64,000 nt of DNA from Nageia nagi. Its lineage: Eukaryota > Pinophyta. Position 1 is the stretch's first letter, and each line of letters starts with the position of its first letter. Under the pieces are notes generated by a model. The model made no database searches and was not told the DNA's origin. It worked only from the letters and a program-made list of their open reading frames with translations. This document shows, piece after piece, positions 45,000 to 57,390 of the stretch. Both the position numbers and the translations under genes were made by a program. The stretch covers positions 170,314,001-170,378,000 of the forward strand of contig JBITNC010000001.1 in NCBI GenBank assembly GCA_050084985.1, read 5' to 3'.

Positions 45000-45880
45000 T
45001 TGATAATATAATTTACCTTGATTATAAAAAATAATAACTTGAACATAATATTCTTTGTATTGCTAACTTCCTAAATAAGTGTCTTATAGATACTCCATCA
45101 TGCATCTCACTCAACAACTCTTATCCTTGATCTTATCGAATGGCATGAAGATATGTTTAATTTATTCCAACTTTATACAACACTCCATCTACAAGTGTAT
45201 ATGGTCAACATGCTTGAATAATTTTTCTTTTTATCTTAGATGTTGCTCTCTCTAGAAACTTAAATTCACTTAATTAATTTTAAATGTTAATATACTCATT
45301 TGGAATCATCTCCATAGAAAATAAATTTACATCTAGAAAGTCATCATCATCATAAGAAGATCCAACACCATCATATGTTCTAGGTAATGCATCAACATTG
45401 ATATAATTCTTACTTGGCCTATCTATAATATCAAACTTATGCTTCTGTAATAATCCACCTCACAATCCTTCTTATGAAATTAAGCTTATTGATGATATAA
45501 TTTAAATTTTGATGATTAATGGTCATAATGAACTTTTATCCTAACAAGTAATTTCTAAATTTAAGGACAAATTATAACTAAAGCCTATTTATGGCTAAGT
45601 AGGCTTCCAAGTCCCTTGTTTGATGCATTGGTGTATATAATAGATGACTTAATTCTAATTTGGATTCTTAAAAATATATGTTATCACCAATGCTTGCTTT
45701 AGTGCTTTAAATGCTTCTCTTACTTCTTTTTATAATTCTTATGACATATCCTTCTTCTATAATTAAATCAACAGTTATGCAATCTTAAAGAAATTCTTAA
45801 TAAATACTTTGAAGTACTCAACACGCCACAAGAATCGATCTATATAGTAATCATTTATTGTCAGTAATGTCCTATAGTGA
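45000..45880 (-). pseudogene. Ty3/gypsy pol scrap (RT end and RNase H)
   Basis: Minus-strand frames read, in order, FLWRVEYFKVFIKNFFKIA, EAFKALKQALVITYIFKNPN and LLQKHKFDIIDRPSKNYINVDALPR. These correspond to the gypsy patterns RFI..FSKIA, F..LK..L...PIL..P and ..F.I...PGK.N..ADALSR that mark the end of RT and RNase H. Many stops. It lies opposite to, and between, the two LINE remnants. Confidence 0.75.
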
Positions 45881-46054
45881 TCAAAGTAAAATATAGCCAC
45901 TACCATCTAAACAACATCTCTATAATTCAAAACCCTAGCTAATATCAACTATCAATTGTTCTTCCTTCAAGTTACTTGATTACTATTTGTTGAAATTGTA
46001 GGTGCTCATTTGAGGAGCTACTTGTGGGCCTGACTTCTACTTATCTTATTATTT

Positions 46055-47640
46055 TTGCTTTGTAGATTTTACAAAGGCTTTTGATACTGTCCTACGCCAT
46101 AGACTCATGAATAGACTTAGATGATTGGGGATCCTTGAGCTAGGCATGATAACCATCTTGACTCTATACAAGTCGATTTCAAGGAGGGTGCGTACTGCAG
46201 AAGGCCTATCTGACATAATTCAAAGCACCATCAGGGTGAAGTAGGGTTGTCCGCTTTCTCCAACTCTCTTCGATCTCTATATTGATGAGTTAGAGTCACT
46301 TATACTCAAGACTGCCAACATCAACACCGGGTGTCTTCTCCATAGCACTCGTGTTCCTATCCTCCACTTTGTCAATGATATTGTGCTACTCTCACATACA
46401 ACAAAGGGTCTTCAGCGTTTGATGGATACCCTCGATTTGTTCAGCACTAGATAGGACTTGGTGGTTAATCTCAACAAAACCAATATTGTGGTCTTCAACA
46501 CCTCGAAGACCATTGTTGATCAGACTCAGATCACTTATAGAGGTAGGGTTATTGAGACTATTACACCTACCTGGAAGTGTTTTTCATGGGACCTCGATTC
46601 TCTATGCAAGTAGTAGCTCCACCCAGAGTACAACGAGGATATGCTGCAATTTCCTCCCTGGAGAGGTAATGTGTCCAGCTCCATTTCTAGGATATCCCAT
46701 CCAAGCTCCAGTTATTCCACACGTTGGTCACTCCCACAGTATTGTATGGTTTCGAGGTTTGGGGTCCTAGCTTAAGAAGCAAAAAATTGGACCACAGTCG
46801 AGAGGATCTTGGTTGGCCCTCTATCGCACTCTATTTGGAGCAAGAGATCTGTTTCGCACCACATTATGCTAGTTGAGTTTGGTTGCTCACCTTTATAGAT
46901 ACAATCCCTTGCATTGATGGTCCTTTTTCTTCATCGTCTCCATACCTTTGCTTCTATGTGTAGAAAGGACCGACTCCCCTTTCGAGCCTTAGCATCATCC
47001 ATGGACTTGGTAGCTCAGGGTTGTCATTAGTGTTGGTTCTCTGATGCCTCTAAGGCATTGCAATGCTTCAAGTTCTCACCGAACCAGGTACCTATACCCT
47101 AGGGAGACACACAGAGACCCAGATGTTACATTAGCTTCAATCAAAGACATGCTCTACAAGGCCTATATACAGCACACTTGGGTTTCACCCCAACCTCCCC
47201 TCACACCCAAGTTGTTGCACTACTCTCGTCACTTCTTAAGGATTGTTAGAGGGTCGATTTGACCCATTACTTCTATCTACACCTCCCTCTTGGCTTGTGG
47301 ATGTTCCTAGGCCAGTTTAGAGTGTGCTCCCATCAACCTCAAACCAAGACTGATCACCATTTGGCATGTAAACTTCGAGTCTATCAATTGTGCTTGATAG
47401 AACCCGAGACAGAGGATCATTTCATCTTCAGATGTTCGATTTATTACGAGATTTGTAGGATGCCTGTAGCTCGATCTTGACATTCTTTTAGTTCCCAAAC
47501 CATCGTTGTTTGGCAATCTATCTCAAAGAGACTTTCCTTTTTAGGAAACATCTATTGTTTGCCTCCCAACACTCGACAATTGATCAATTGATTACCTCTT
47601 TCTTCCTAATGGCTTCAGGAGAGGGAGCTCATAGGAGGAA
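46055..47640 (+). pseudogene. Non-LTR (LINE) reverse transcriptase remnant
   Basis: One plus-strand frame with several stops reads CFVDFTKAFDTVLRHRLMNR, VK*GCPLSPTLFDLYIDELE and LHFVNDIVLLSHTTKGLQRL, then a thumb and C-terminal region ending EPETEDHFIFRCSIYYEIC. Order and spacing match a LINE-type RT: palm block A, the QGCPLSPTLF block, the catalytic box and the C-terminal Cys/His segment. The catalytic YADD box reads FVND and the Gln of KQGCP is a stop codon, so it is dead. It is 5'-truncated: endonuclease not seen. It is GC-richer than its surroundings. Clade not determined. Confidence 0.85.
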
Positions 47641-48190
47641 TTTGAGGACTCACATCGACCTACTCGACGTACCAGACAAAGGGTGCATGCCGACCTTAGT
47701 TCTTTTAGATCGTAGCAAATCACAACCTTCTTTAGCTACAACAATGCAGATGCAAACACAAATCAGCCCAGGAGTGCACAGTTAGACAAACCATGAGAGA
47801 CGTTCCCTCTAACCATGTTTGCTTATTATGTTTCTTTGGTCAACTATTTAGAGGTTGGCCCCTTTATTTTTCTTAGACTTGTATACCCTTCAGTCCCATT
47901 GATCGCTTTTGGGTCATCTGTGGAAATTACTATAATTTCTTTCTTTTGTTTCTTTCTCCTAATATCTCCTTTTTCTTTCTTTTTTGCCTTAAGGTCTCGA
48001 TTCTCTATTTCCATTGCAATTAGAATTTGATGGCCTAGATTCTTTTGTATAGTTTTAAAACTCCTACAACACAAGGGGTTTCAAAGGAGCCTCAAGCTTT
48101 GGGGTCTTCTAAGTAGGCCTCTTTTGCTTGTCATTTTTTTTTTTCTTTTGTGATTGTGTTATGTAGGTTCTTCTCCCCTATCTTCATCAT
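47641..48190 (+). other. Probable 3' part of the LINE remnant
   Basis: It continues the composition of the RT remnant with pyrimidine-rich stretches (47935-47995) and ends where the sequence turns strongly AT-rich near 48190. No recognisable domain. Confidence 0.4.
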
Positions 48191-49779
48191 ACTAATGTAA
48201 TTTTCCATATAAATAATTTTTAAGAATGTAATGTATTTCAAATTTGTAATATTATGTTATCATTATAAAAATTTGTAACTCTATACTAGATGGTAAAATG
48301 TCTACAAAATTAATATAAATTTACTTTTGAGAATTATAATGAAAATGTAAATTATCTTTGAACAATGTAAAATTGATGGAGAAAAATATATGAATAATAA
48401 TGCAAACAAAGTCACTAATAATATAATTTGGTAAAGCTTCAAGTATTCATTTTCTCGATTGTTAGTTGAGATGGTCATGTGATGACCTTGTTGCGACTTT
48501 TGTTCCATGTTTGATTCCCACTGTAAACACATAAAAATGATTTATTATTTATTAATAAATCACATTTTAAGTATATACGTTATATATTAGTTAAATAATG
48601 CAAATATTTATAATATTAAGACTAATGTGTTAATTAAATGTTAAACATGTGCTAGTTAAAGCTAATATCTCTTAATCATATTTATATCTAGAATTGTCTT
48701 GAGAATATCATTAATATTGCATGTTCTTCTATAATTTTATTGAGATCATTACTATTATTTCAAAGTCCACTCTCACTCTCTCTTTTGTCCTTGCAAGTAT
48801 AAAAGGAGATACACAACACAATAACCCCTATCAGATCTCTCTAATAGGTTGTTGTCCATACATTAGATACTACATTTACGATGTCTCTAAACGCCACCTA
48901 TCTAAGAATTTGTTATGCGACGAGCTTTATCTACTTGCTATCTTTTTTGTGCATCCTAATTTTGTAGGTTTTAAGACATTGGCATCTTAATTTTGAATTG
49001 TTTGCACATCTTTCGCATCATGCTTCTTTGCTTTCCAAGGCTACAAATTTAGAGGATGTTGAGCATTGATCCAAGTCATTTAAATATCCTTACGACTTCG
49101 TCCGAATCCGCTCCAATCTTTCACATAATTCTACCAAATCCTTGAGGATTGTTTACTTCTCATATCAAGTGCACACTTTGTTGGTTTTATTCAGACAACC
49201 TAGATAAATGATTTGCATCCTACATTGTAGATTTATTAATTTAAGGTTTACATATTGTAGATTAACAAACCTTAGAATTTTTATTTTAGAGCATCATTTT
49301 TTTATGGGGTTTTGCATAAGAAACCCTAGGTTTTATTTTATTTTTGGTTGAATTAATTTTTTCCCAAATATAAAAAACAAATTATTGTTTAGAAATCATT
49401 AAAAAAAAATTCTTGAAAAACATCTCTATAAAAAAAACCTAGTTTTTTTAAGTCATTTTGTTCAATTTGGTGAGATCTAGCAATAGAAAATTTTGTCCAA
49501 ACTACAAATAAATATTATTGAGAATTTTTGTGACCTTTTTAGGTCTAGATTTGCATATTTTAATCAATTTTTAGAATTTTTTTGTAAAAAATGTGACATT
49601 CAAAAATCATAAATTTAAAAAATATTTTGCTATTATTTGATGACTTGTTTTATGATAAAAACTTGTCAAAACCATAGGTCATCATAAAACTTGTCCCACA
49701 TCATAAATATACATGCTAAAAACTTATTTTTAAATTTCACATGGTTTAAAAGTGTTTGTTTTGTTATATTTCTTGAAGT
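48191..49779. other. AT-rich intergenic region
   Basis: No supportable gene. An 89-codon plus-strand ORF (48721-48990) shows no recognisable motif. Confidence 0.45.
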
Positions 49780-50880
49780 TTGTGCCAAACAAGTTTTCTT
49801 GAATTATGGAATATGCTAAGTGATACATTTGCACCTAATCATAAACAAGATATACCTAAAGACGTGCATGTTGTGCAAAGTAACAATACAAAACAATCTT
49901 ATGATGAAATTAGTTTATCAAATTCACGTTTAAATGATGATGATATGCAAAATGATATGTCAATCATAGAAAGCAAGAGAATGGGAATGAAAACAATAGT
50001 GATAGTGATGATAATTACATAGCTGAAATTGATTATGATGAATATTTAAACCTTGAAGTTATGGATAAGTTTGAGATGTATGATATTGCATTTAAAAATT
50101 TGCCATCTCAAGATCAACTCAAAAAAATTGAAGAGAATATGTTAACCAATCCTTCTTTGATGTTGGGCATTTATACTCATCTTGATTTAATATATATATA
50201 TCATGCATTTCTATGGAAAGAACTACATTCATTATTATAATATCCATATCCAAGAACATATTGTATGCAAATAATTGAGAATGATGAAAAATGAAAACAA
50301 CATAGTGTAAAACCTCAAACCAATACAAAAGGAACTCAAACAGATTTTAAACCTCAACCTCATCAATTAGAACCAAAAAAACATCGTTCAAAATCAATAT
50401 CTCAAAAAAACTCAAAACCGCATGGTGCCCACATCGTAGAAAATCCTAAACAGAGCGCCCACATCATAAAAAATCATAAATAGAGTGCCCACATCGTAGA
50501 AAATCCTAAACATAGTGCCCACATTGTATAAATTTGTAATCATAGCATCAACACCATAGATAAAATTCAGCCACAAAGAAAAAATACAAATTTATGATCA
50601 ACAAGTTACAAACAAACATGAACAGGTTTCATTTTAGATAAATCTAGTCGAGTTTCAATTATAGGAATTTAGAAAACAAGTAGATTGGTACCTTGAAGAA
50701 TATCAAATCAAAATGAAAATTCTTGATTGCTTTATGGATGATATCAACCAAACACATCAAAGGTCTTCAGTTGAACAAATTGAATTGATTAAAACAATTG
50801 ATAGGATTGAAACAATGATAATAAATGCTCCTAAAACTAAAACAGTAGAAAGTTTAAGAAAAAATTATATTTGTATAAGA
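49780..50880 (+). pseudogene. Unidentified decayed coding region
   Basis: Plus-strand open pieces: MCQTSFLELWNMLSDTFAPN (49780-50022), then in another frame NSDSDDNYIAEIDYDEYLNL and KFEMYDIAFKNLPSQDQLKK, a basic Pro/Gln stretch, four 10-codon repeats, and near 50665-50870 VDWYLEEYQIKMKILDCFMD and SSVEQIELIKTIDRIETMII. The acidic, coiled and basic character resembles structural (gag-like) proteins of reverse-transcribing elements, but I do not recognise the family and do not assign one. At least four stops and two frame changes. Confidence 0.45.
50425..50535 (+). repeat. Four tandem 30-bp units (10-codon repeat)
   Basis: ACATCG/A/TTG cores at 50431, 50461, 50491 and 50521, exactly 30 bp apart. 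In the open frame the unit is AHIVENPKQS-like. The frame-preserving period suggests expansion while still coding. Confidence 0.9.
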
Positions 50881-51249
50881 TAGATTCTGTATCATATAGG
50901 CTTGCGTGTTCATATTAGAATGCACTTATAGGTTGCATATCATATAAGTCACTCCAATACATGCATTTGATTACCATGGCAAATCTCATCAAGTTTTTCA
51001 ATCTAGTTATCTTCGTATCTTCATCTTTTCAATCATTTTCTATTCTTTTTTTTTCTTTTTTGCATCTTTTCATCCTCATCATTTCATCAAGTTCTCTTCT
51101 TTCATCAAATTCCTAAACTTCCATCTCTTATCAAGATTCCTACATTTGCCACAATAATCAAATGTCTCATATCTAGAATAATCTTGTGTCTAGTTATTGC
51201 ATCCCATATTAGTTGTATTTCATAAAAAATTTCAAAAACAAAAATAAAC

Positions 51250-51434
51250 AATAAGAATCATAATAAAGCAAATATTATTTTTTGTGGTTGTAAGCATAAT
51301 TGTGATGACAATTGCTTTTTATGGTTGTAAGCAATACCGTAATGATGATTTTTTTTTATGGTTGTAAGCATAACCATGATGATGATTGTTTTTTGTGGTT
51401 GTAAGAATAACCATAATGAAGATGTGTGCATGTT
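51250..51434. repeat. 37-bp minisatellite, four units (copy 1)
   Basis: GTTGTAAG at 51287, 51324, 51361 and 51398. Same family as 56575-57030. Confidence 0.92.
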
Positions 51435-51567
51435 GATATTTATTGAATATATTTTGATTCTTTTTTAACATAGTATGTACAAGGATGACATAGGGCTAAG
51501 CAGTGTTAGGTCTATAAGGAGATGGATGACTCCCCCAATGTGAATGATGTGAAGGGGGTTGAATGCC

Positions 51568-51867
51568 CTAATGTGAATAACATGGTTTATAATCCTTTGA
51601 TTGTATAGAATGTATGGATATGCTTAGTGCATGGGACAGTGATGGATGAAGTAGATCAAGAACCATCATTAAAGGTATACCCACCTCAAATTGTCCATCA
51701 TCTATCAAATATTGAAAGGCATGCTTTAATTGATGACATTGATCAGTATCATGCCCTAATTGGTGATGATAAACACAATATTCTCCTTTATCTAGAATGT
51801 GAAGGTAGGGGAATAATTTCAACATAGTATTCTCCTTTTCTCTAGAATGTGAAGGTAGCGGAGCCAA
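51568..51867 (-). pseudogene. Ty3/gypsy gag zinc-knuckle segment (copy 1)
   Basis: A 99-codon minus frame reads HILDKGEYCVYHHQLGHDTD, then QCHQLKHAFQYLIDDGQFEV. This matches the plant gypsy gag pattern YC.YH...GHDT..C..LK..IE.LI..G. It is followed downstream (lower coordinates) by the 37-bp minisatellite. A 53-bp duplication (ATTCTCC...TCTAGAATGTGAAGGTAG, near 51779 and 51832) lies at its upstream end. Confidence 0.85.
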
Positions 51868-52870
51868 GGGTTGTGATATATATTTTTTTATGTTTTAATT
51901 GTTCTAGCCTGAATTGGGAGATGCATTTACCCTGAGATTTGCATTCAAGTTATGGTTTGTAACAAATTTTATTTTTAGGCGATAACTCACCATTCTAAAC
52001 CAAATTTAGTTTAAAGTTGTTGTGTCACCCATTTAATGGAATCATCAACATCCTACAGAAAGTCATCAACAATTAGTGTGAATCGTCGACATTTGTGACA
52101 AATAATCAATGATCCTATTTAATCAAACGTTAGAAGAATACAACACGTATGATTTTCATGACATCCATCTTTAACATATATGTTTACTTGTTGAGGTAGT
52201 GTCGTAAATAATACACAAATCCTTCATCAACCTCCACACAATTTTAAGAAGGCACGCTCCTCTATCTTGGTTGAACATATATTTTGACCTGTCAAACTTA
52301 AACATTGGCATTGGAATTTTATATTTTAAATGGTATTTAACATATTTAAACCCTTTTGCAAATGCTCCCATAAAATATTAGTATTTCTATCTTTTATCCT
52401 TCCAACAATCATTGAATGAACACAATGAACAATATTATTTACTTTTACCATGATTGACGATCCATTCTTCTTACTATTACATTGTTCACTATTCAATAAT
52501 ATAGGATCTCTGGAGATTAGTCTTGAATCAACATCGATTATTTCCCAATTTTTTAAGCATTATTAAAATGGTCACCAATTATTCAATCTTCAATCAAAAA
52601 GGATCATGTGACCATTCATTTTGCATCTACTAGATGAGAGCTATCTAATGGTATGATTTTCAAACCTATTTGACACTTGTACCAGGAGTTATGGTTATTT
52701 TAATATGACAAAAGTAAAAAGGGACTCATTTTTTGTGTTTACATTTTGCCCATTTTTGAACTATCTTCTAACGCAAGCAAGAGGTAGTTCAAAAACAATT
52801 GGGATCATTTGATGTATGATGCACAAGTATTTTAACTCACAACATCGATGCTCAATGACAAATACAAGTG
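51868..52870. other. Unassigned sequence, possibly decayed element interior
   Basis: No gene or clear repeat recognised. Short ORFs carry no known motif. Confidence 0.4.
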
Positions 52871-52879
52871 GTTTACTTT

Positions 52880-53850
52880 TGAATCATGGGCAATCATAGT
52901 TACCCAAATCATGACCAAGTATGACTCTTTGACTTTGCAATTAATGTGTTTTGAAAACAATTATGTTGTACACCAAATTGGTACTAAGACATGTCTCCAT
53001 ATGTCGTTAACATGAGCCACTAGCCAAGCTAGGTATGTGATGTGAAGTCCTCTCTACGTGTACAAGTTTGATTTTGGATTATCCTACTCTTGCCCCAACA
53101 TGGTGGGTTTCTAAATGATCCTTTGCAAAAATCATTAAAATCATGCTTTTCCAAGACTTTTAGGCAATAAGAGACAACCCAAGGTGGGTGTGGAGAAGAG
53201 AAAAATATGGATAATTTTCACAAATATTAATTATATACAAGTATCTAATACTCATGACTTTATTGATTGATGTTGAAAATAAATATCTTGTTTCAGGTCA
53301 TGGACAACCACAGTTGCCCCAATCACGATCAAACATGTAACTTTTAATTTTGCAATTGACAAAATTTTGCACTTGGTGTACATCTAAAGAGAGTTGTAAC
53401 CATTTTCTTGTTGTTTGATTGTAGTCTTACTTCAAGCATGACGTCAAACTTAACATTATGGCTCCCCTTTACATGGACGAGGATTTGGTTGTTGATTTTT
53501 TATTATTAACGAATCTTTTGCAAAGATCATTGGAAAAATGTTTGTCCAAGATAAAAAAATTATTAGGCTGAATAAGGCCTAACTAACAAGTCAAATGTAT
53601 TCCCCCTCACTCGTTGAGGCAACAAGAAAAAGATCAAGGCTTTTATAGAGATAACGAAAACGATTGACACAATGATGGATGACAAAACACATATTATAAG
53701 GTTTATTACTCATTCTTAGGAGACTTCCAACCATGATTGCTATTTGGTTGTGGGCTTACTTTGATGTGCCACATAGTAGTGTTATGGTGCCTCTCAAGAT
53801 TGGACAATTGTTTTGATTTTTTCTTCGTGGAACATGATGTGACGAAACAC
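52880..53850. repeat. Diverged tandem duplication, about 405-bp period
   Basis: The motif GGGCAATCATAGTTACCCAA near 52887 recurs as GGACAACCACAGTTGCCCCA near 53302. Both are followed by a TTTTGCAATT(A/G) segment, a tagtcttact/ttaacatga region and a TCTTTTGCAAAGATCATT or CCTTTGCAAAAATCATT block. A third partial echo starts near 53735. Old and decayed. Confidence 0.6.
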
Positions 53851-54059
53851 AACAAAAGACAAGACACAACTGGTAAAAACAATGACATATAGAAGACAAA
53901 ATTAGATAGTGTAAGAAATTGTCAAGATGGTATTGTTAGCTAGGATTGGTATATAATTGATTTTTTTTTTTTTTTAGGTGGTTAAACGCCAATTTTGATT
54001 GATTCAAATGTGTTTTAGATTCTTATAATTTTTAGATTTTGAATATTTGATATTAATGA

Positions 54060-54300
54060 TGGCTCATTAAGGACTCATGATGAGGGAAAGGATGATGATT
54101 GCCCCATCAAGGATTCATGATGGAATTGTTTGTGATGTCACCTCATCAAGGATTCATGATGAGAGAAAGAAAGATGATGATTGCCTCATCAAGGATTAAT
54201 GATGGGATTGTTTATGATATCGCTTCATCATTTCATGATGAGACATGAAGATGATTATTGTCCCATCAAGGATTCATGATGGGATTATTTGAGTAAGAAG
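54060..54300. repeat. About six 40-bp units around CATCAAGGATTCATGATG
   Basis: Cores at about 54065, 54106, 54146, 54187, 54227 and 54266, alternately followed by GAG or GGA/GGG. The core is an imperfect palindrome (CATCA...TGATG), so a single strand could form a row of small hairpins. Confidence 0.85.
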
Positions 54301-54696
54301 CCATGTTAGGGTAGATGAATATTTGTAATAGATATATTGCAATGTTTATGATCTTATATATTATAAGTATATTTATATTTGGACATTGTGTATTATTAGA
54401 ATATTTTGATTTGTTTTAGTAGTTACGATATTGATTTTTAATGGTTAGGAATATTATTTTGGATGTGGATATGTAAATGAATATTTTGGAGATTGTTGGA
54501 TTTGTAATGAAAATGTTGATTTTGATATTGTTGAATGTTTTCGAATTTTATGATGTAATTTTGCTTTTTTTTGGATTTTAAATAAGGACAAAAGGTTAAA
54601 TATTCTAAGATTTATAAATATGTGTAAGGGGTATGGAATAACGTATAACATATAGGAAAAATGGGAAATGGATAATGTATGGTAATGAAAATGGAG

Positions 54697-55075
54697 GAAG
54701 AACATCGACTTCCAATTCTAAGGGAAGAACAATTCCTCGCTCTTATCCTAAAGAATGATGAAAGCTATAAATTTCATAATGTTCTAAGGGTGTGAAATGA
54801 ATGGAATGTAGTAGGGAAAGAACATTGACTTCCAATTCAATGGGAAGAACAATTTCTTATTCTCAATCTCAAAGAATGATGGCAGCTATAAAATTTAACA
54901 ATGTTTTAGGGTTGACTTCTATCAATCTACTAGGAGCAATTTCTTACTTAAACTTGTAAATAAGAGTAGATACAAGAGGTTTTAACAACAATAATGTTGA
55001 CTTCCATATGGATGGGGAGAGTAATTACTCACTGTTTTTCCTAAAAAAGTGGAAGCACCTTAAATTTAACAACCT
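54697..55075. repeat. Tandem repeat, about 119-bp unit, two good and one poor copy
   Basis: GAACATCGACTTCCAATTC (54700) and GAACATTGACTTCCAATTC (54819), each followed by GGGAAGAACAATT and AAAGAATGATG. A weaker third copy with TGTTGACTTCCATATGGA starts near 54995. Confidence 0.8.
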
Positions 55076-56574
55076 GTAAAGATGGATGTAGGACATATGT
55101 GGATGTTGAGTAATGAAATGTGAAAGTTGTTATGGTATAATGTATGTGGGGGGATGGTGGACAGTGATATGAACATCGTATAATAAATGGATGGGCATAG
55201 GAAATATATGTATGTAGGGGATTGGTATGTATACTCAGGATGTATTGAGTGTTTGAAAGATAAACTAATCAACTCACCAAGGCATTAATAACATATATAA
55301 GTAATGTATTATTTACAATATAGTAATAGGTGGTGTGTGAAATGGTCACAAGATTCAAGTTGATTCTATCAATCAATCCCCCTTAGATTCTCTCATCTTG
55401 AGATGATATAATACAAAGTCATAACACATCCAAAATTATCATGGACTCGTGTGTCCAATGAAGTTCATTTCTAACTTTCTACAATCACAAACTTGATGTC
55501 ACAAAAGCATGAAATATATAAGCTAGTTCATCCATATGAAACATACAGAGCTTCGTAGGAAAGAAGGTAGTTAATCAAGACAGACATATCACCACTCGTA
55601 AGGTATGCCCCACTACCAAATAGGAATCCATAGCCTGATGAGGATTAACCCCTCAATCTTGCTACAACCTTGCTCTATTGTTAGTTAGGCGTCCATAGCC
55701 CCAATAAAGAATAATGTAATCACCTAAGAATCATTGATGTAATGTATGAATTTTTTGATGATTTTTTCTCTTGTTTTTTTTAATGTATTCTGAATGATTC
55801 TTCGGTTCAAGATGGCACAAATAATAGGATGAACATGTAATATTTTCACTTGAAATCATGCTCAAATGCTACCTCGTTCATGACTATAACATTACTAATT
55901 CTGACATTGTGTGTGAGTCCATGATAACCCCAAATGTATCATAGTTATGTTTGTTTATCATACCAAGTTTTAAAATTTCACGTGGAAAGGTTGAGAAACC
56001 AATGAGCATATCAAGCTCATAAACTATTTCTTTGATAATATTGATAAATATTAAATATATTTTTATAATGGTATGGAAGTAAACATGAGTAATGTATGTA
56101 TGCCTTAATGAATTGTCAGAATACAACATTACACTCAATTGGAATGGAAGGAATGGAAAACACAAAGTGAAGTGGTATGGAAAACATATGGGGTAAGCAA
56201 AAATCTTGTGGATTCTAGATGGATTGATATGAACATGATCCTAATGTGGTATATGAAGTGAATAACGGAAATGAAAAGAAACGTATTTTGGAATTGATAC
56301 ATCAAGACCAACAGAATTGTCAATTCAATCAATGTGCATAAACCAATATGTAACATAAAGCATTTTTTTTAAATGTGTAATTCATGAAAATTATATAATA
56401 TTTTTAAACCAAGCGATGATAGTCTAGAACATGCAATTTCAATAAATTCATATGAAGATTCATTCTTCTAAGTATCATGAGAACTAAGTGTGGATATATT
56501 GATGTGACATTTGACAATTTTGAATATAATATTTCTTATATCGATGTAAGTATAACTAAGATGATTACTTTTAA
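55076..56574. other. Unassigned sequence
   Basis: No gene recognised; short minus-strand ORFs (up to 93 codons) have no known motif. It lies between the two gypsy gag copies. Confidence 0.4.
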
Positions 56575-57030
56575 CGCTATAAGGATACTTGTGATGAGAT
56601 TGACTTTGTGGTTGTAGGCATAACCATGATGAGACTACCTTTGGGGCTATAGTCATAACCATGATGGGACTGCCTTTGTGGTTGTAGGTATAACCATGAT
56701 GAAATTGTCTTTATGGTTGTAAGCATAATTGTGATGAAGATTGTTTTTTGTAGTTGTAAGCATAACTGTGATGATGATTGCTTTTTATGGTTGTGAGCAT
56801 AACCATGGTGAACATTCTTTTTTGTGGTTGTAAGCATAACCGTGATGACTATTGGTTTTTATGGTTGTAAGCATAATTGTGATGAAGATTGATTTTTGTT
56901 GTTGTAAGCATTATTGTAATAAAGATTGTTTTTTGTGGTTATAAGCATAATCGTGATTATTATTGCTTTTTATGGTTTTAAGCATAGCTATTATGAAGAT
57001 TGCTTTTTGTGGTTGTAAGCATAACTATGA
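56575..57030. repeat. 35/37-bp minisatellite, about twelve units (copy 2)
   Basis: GTTGTAAG-type cores at 56611, 56646, 56681, 56716 (35-bp spacing), then 56753, 56790, 56827, 56864, 56901, 56938, 56975 and 57012 (37-bp spacing). Units read GGTTGTAAGCATAACC-GTGATGA followed by a T-rich spacer. The 86-codon minus ORF across it is a by-product; with a 37-bp period the reading frame cycles every three units. Confidence 0.93.
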
Positions 57031-57039
57031 TTAAGATGT

Positions 57040-57390
57040 GTGCATGCTAATATTTGTTGAATATATTTTGATTTTTTTTTACATAGTATGTACAAGGATG
57101 ACATAAGGCTAAGCGATGTTAGGCTGACAAGGTGGACGGCTCCCCCAATGTGAAAGATGTGAAGGAGATCAAAAACCCCAATGTGAATAACATGGTTCAT
57201 CATTGTTTGATTGTGTAGAATGTGTGGATATGCTTTGTACATGGGGCAGTGATGGATGAAGTAGATCAGGATCTATCAAATAGACCTCAAATCGTCCATC
57301 ATCTATCAAATTGAAAGACATGCTTCAATTAATGACATTTATCAATATGATGTCCTAGTTGGTGATGATAAACACAATATTCATGTTCAT
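57040..57390 (-). pseudogene. Ty3/gypsy gag zinc-knuckle segment (copy 2)
   Basis: Parallel to 51434-51790. The minus strand reads CVYHHQLGHHIDKCH followed by a stop, then LKHVFQF. The block after it (TAGTATGTACAAGGATGACATA near 57085) also matches copy 1 near 51471. The two copies, each with a minisatellite at the same side, are direct repeats about 5.5 kb apart. Confidence 0.82.

Noticed and set aside
49780-50880. Endogenous plant pararetrovirus fragment
   Set aside because: Acidic and basic stretches and a helical segment are suggestive, but no movement-protein, protease or RT motif is present nearby in this frame, so the label cannot be supported.
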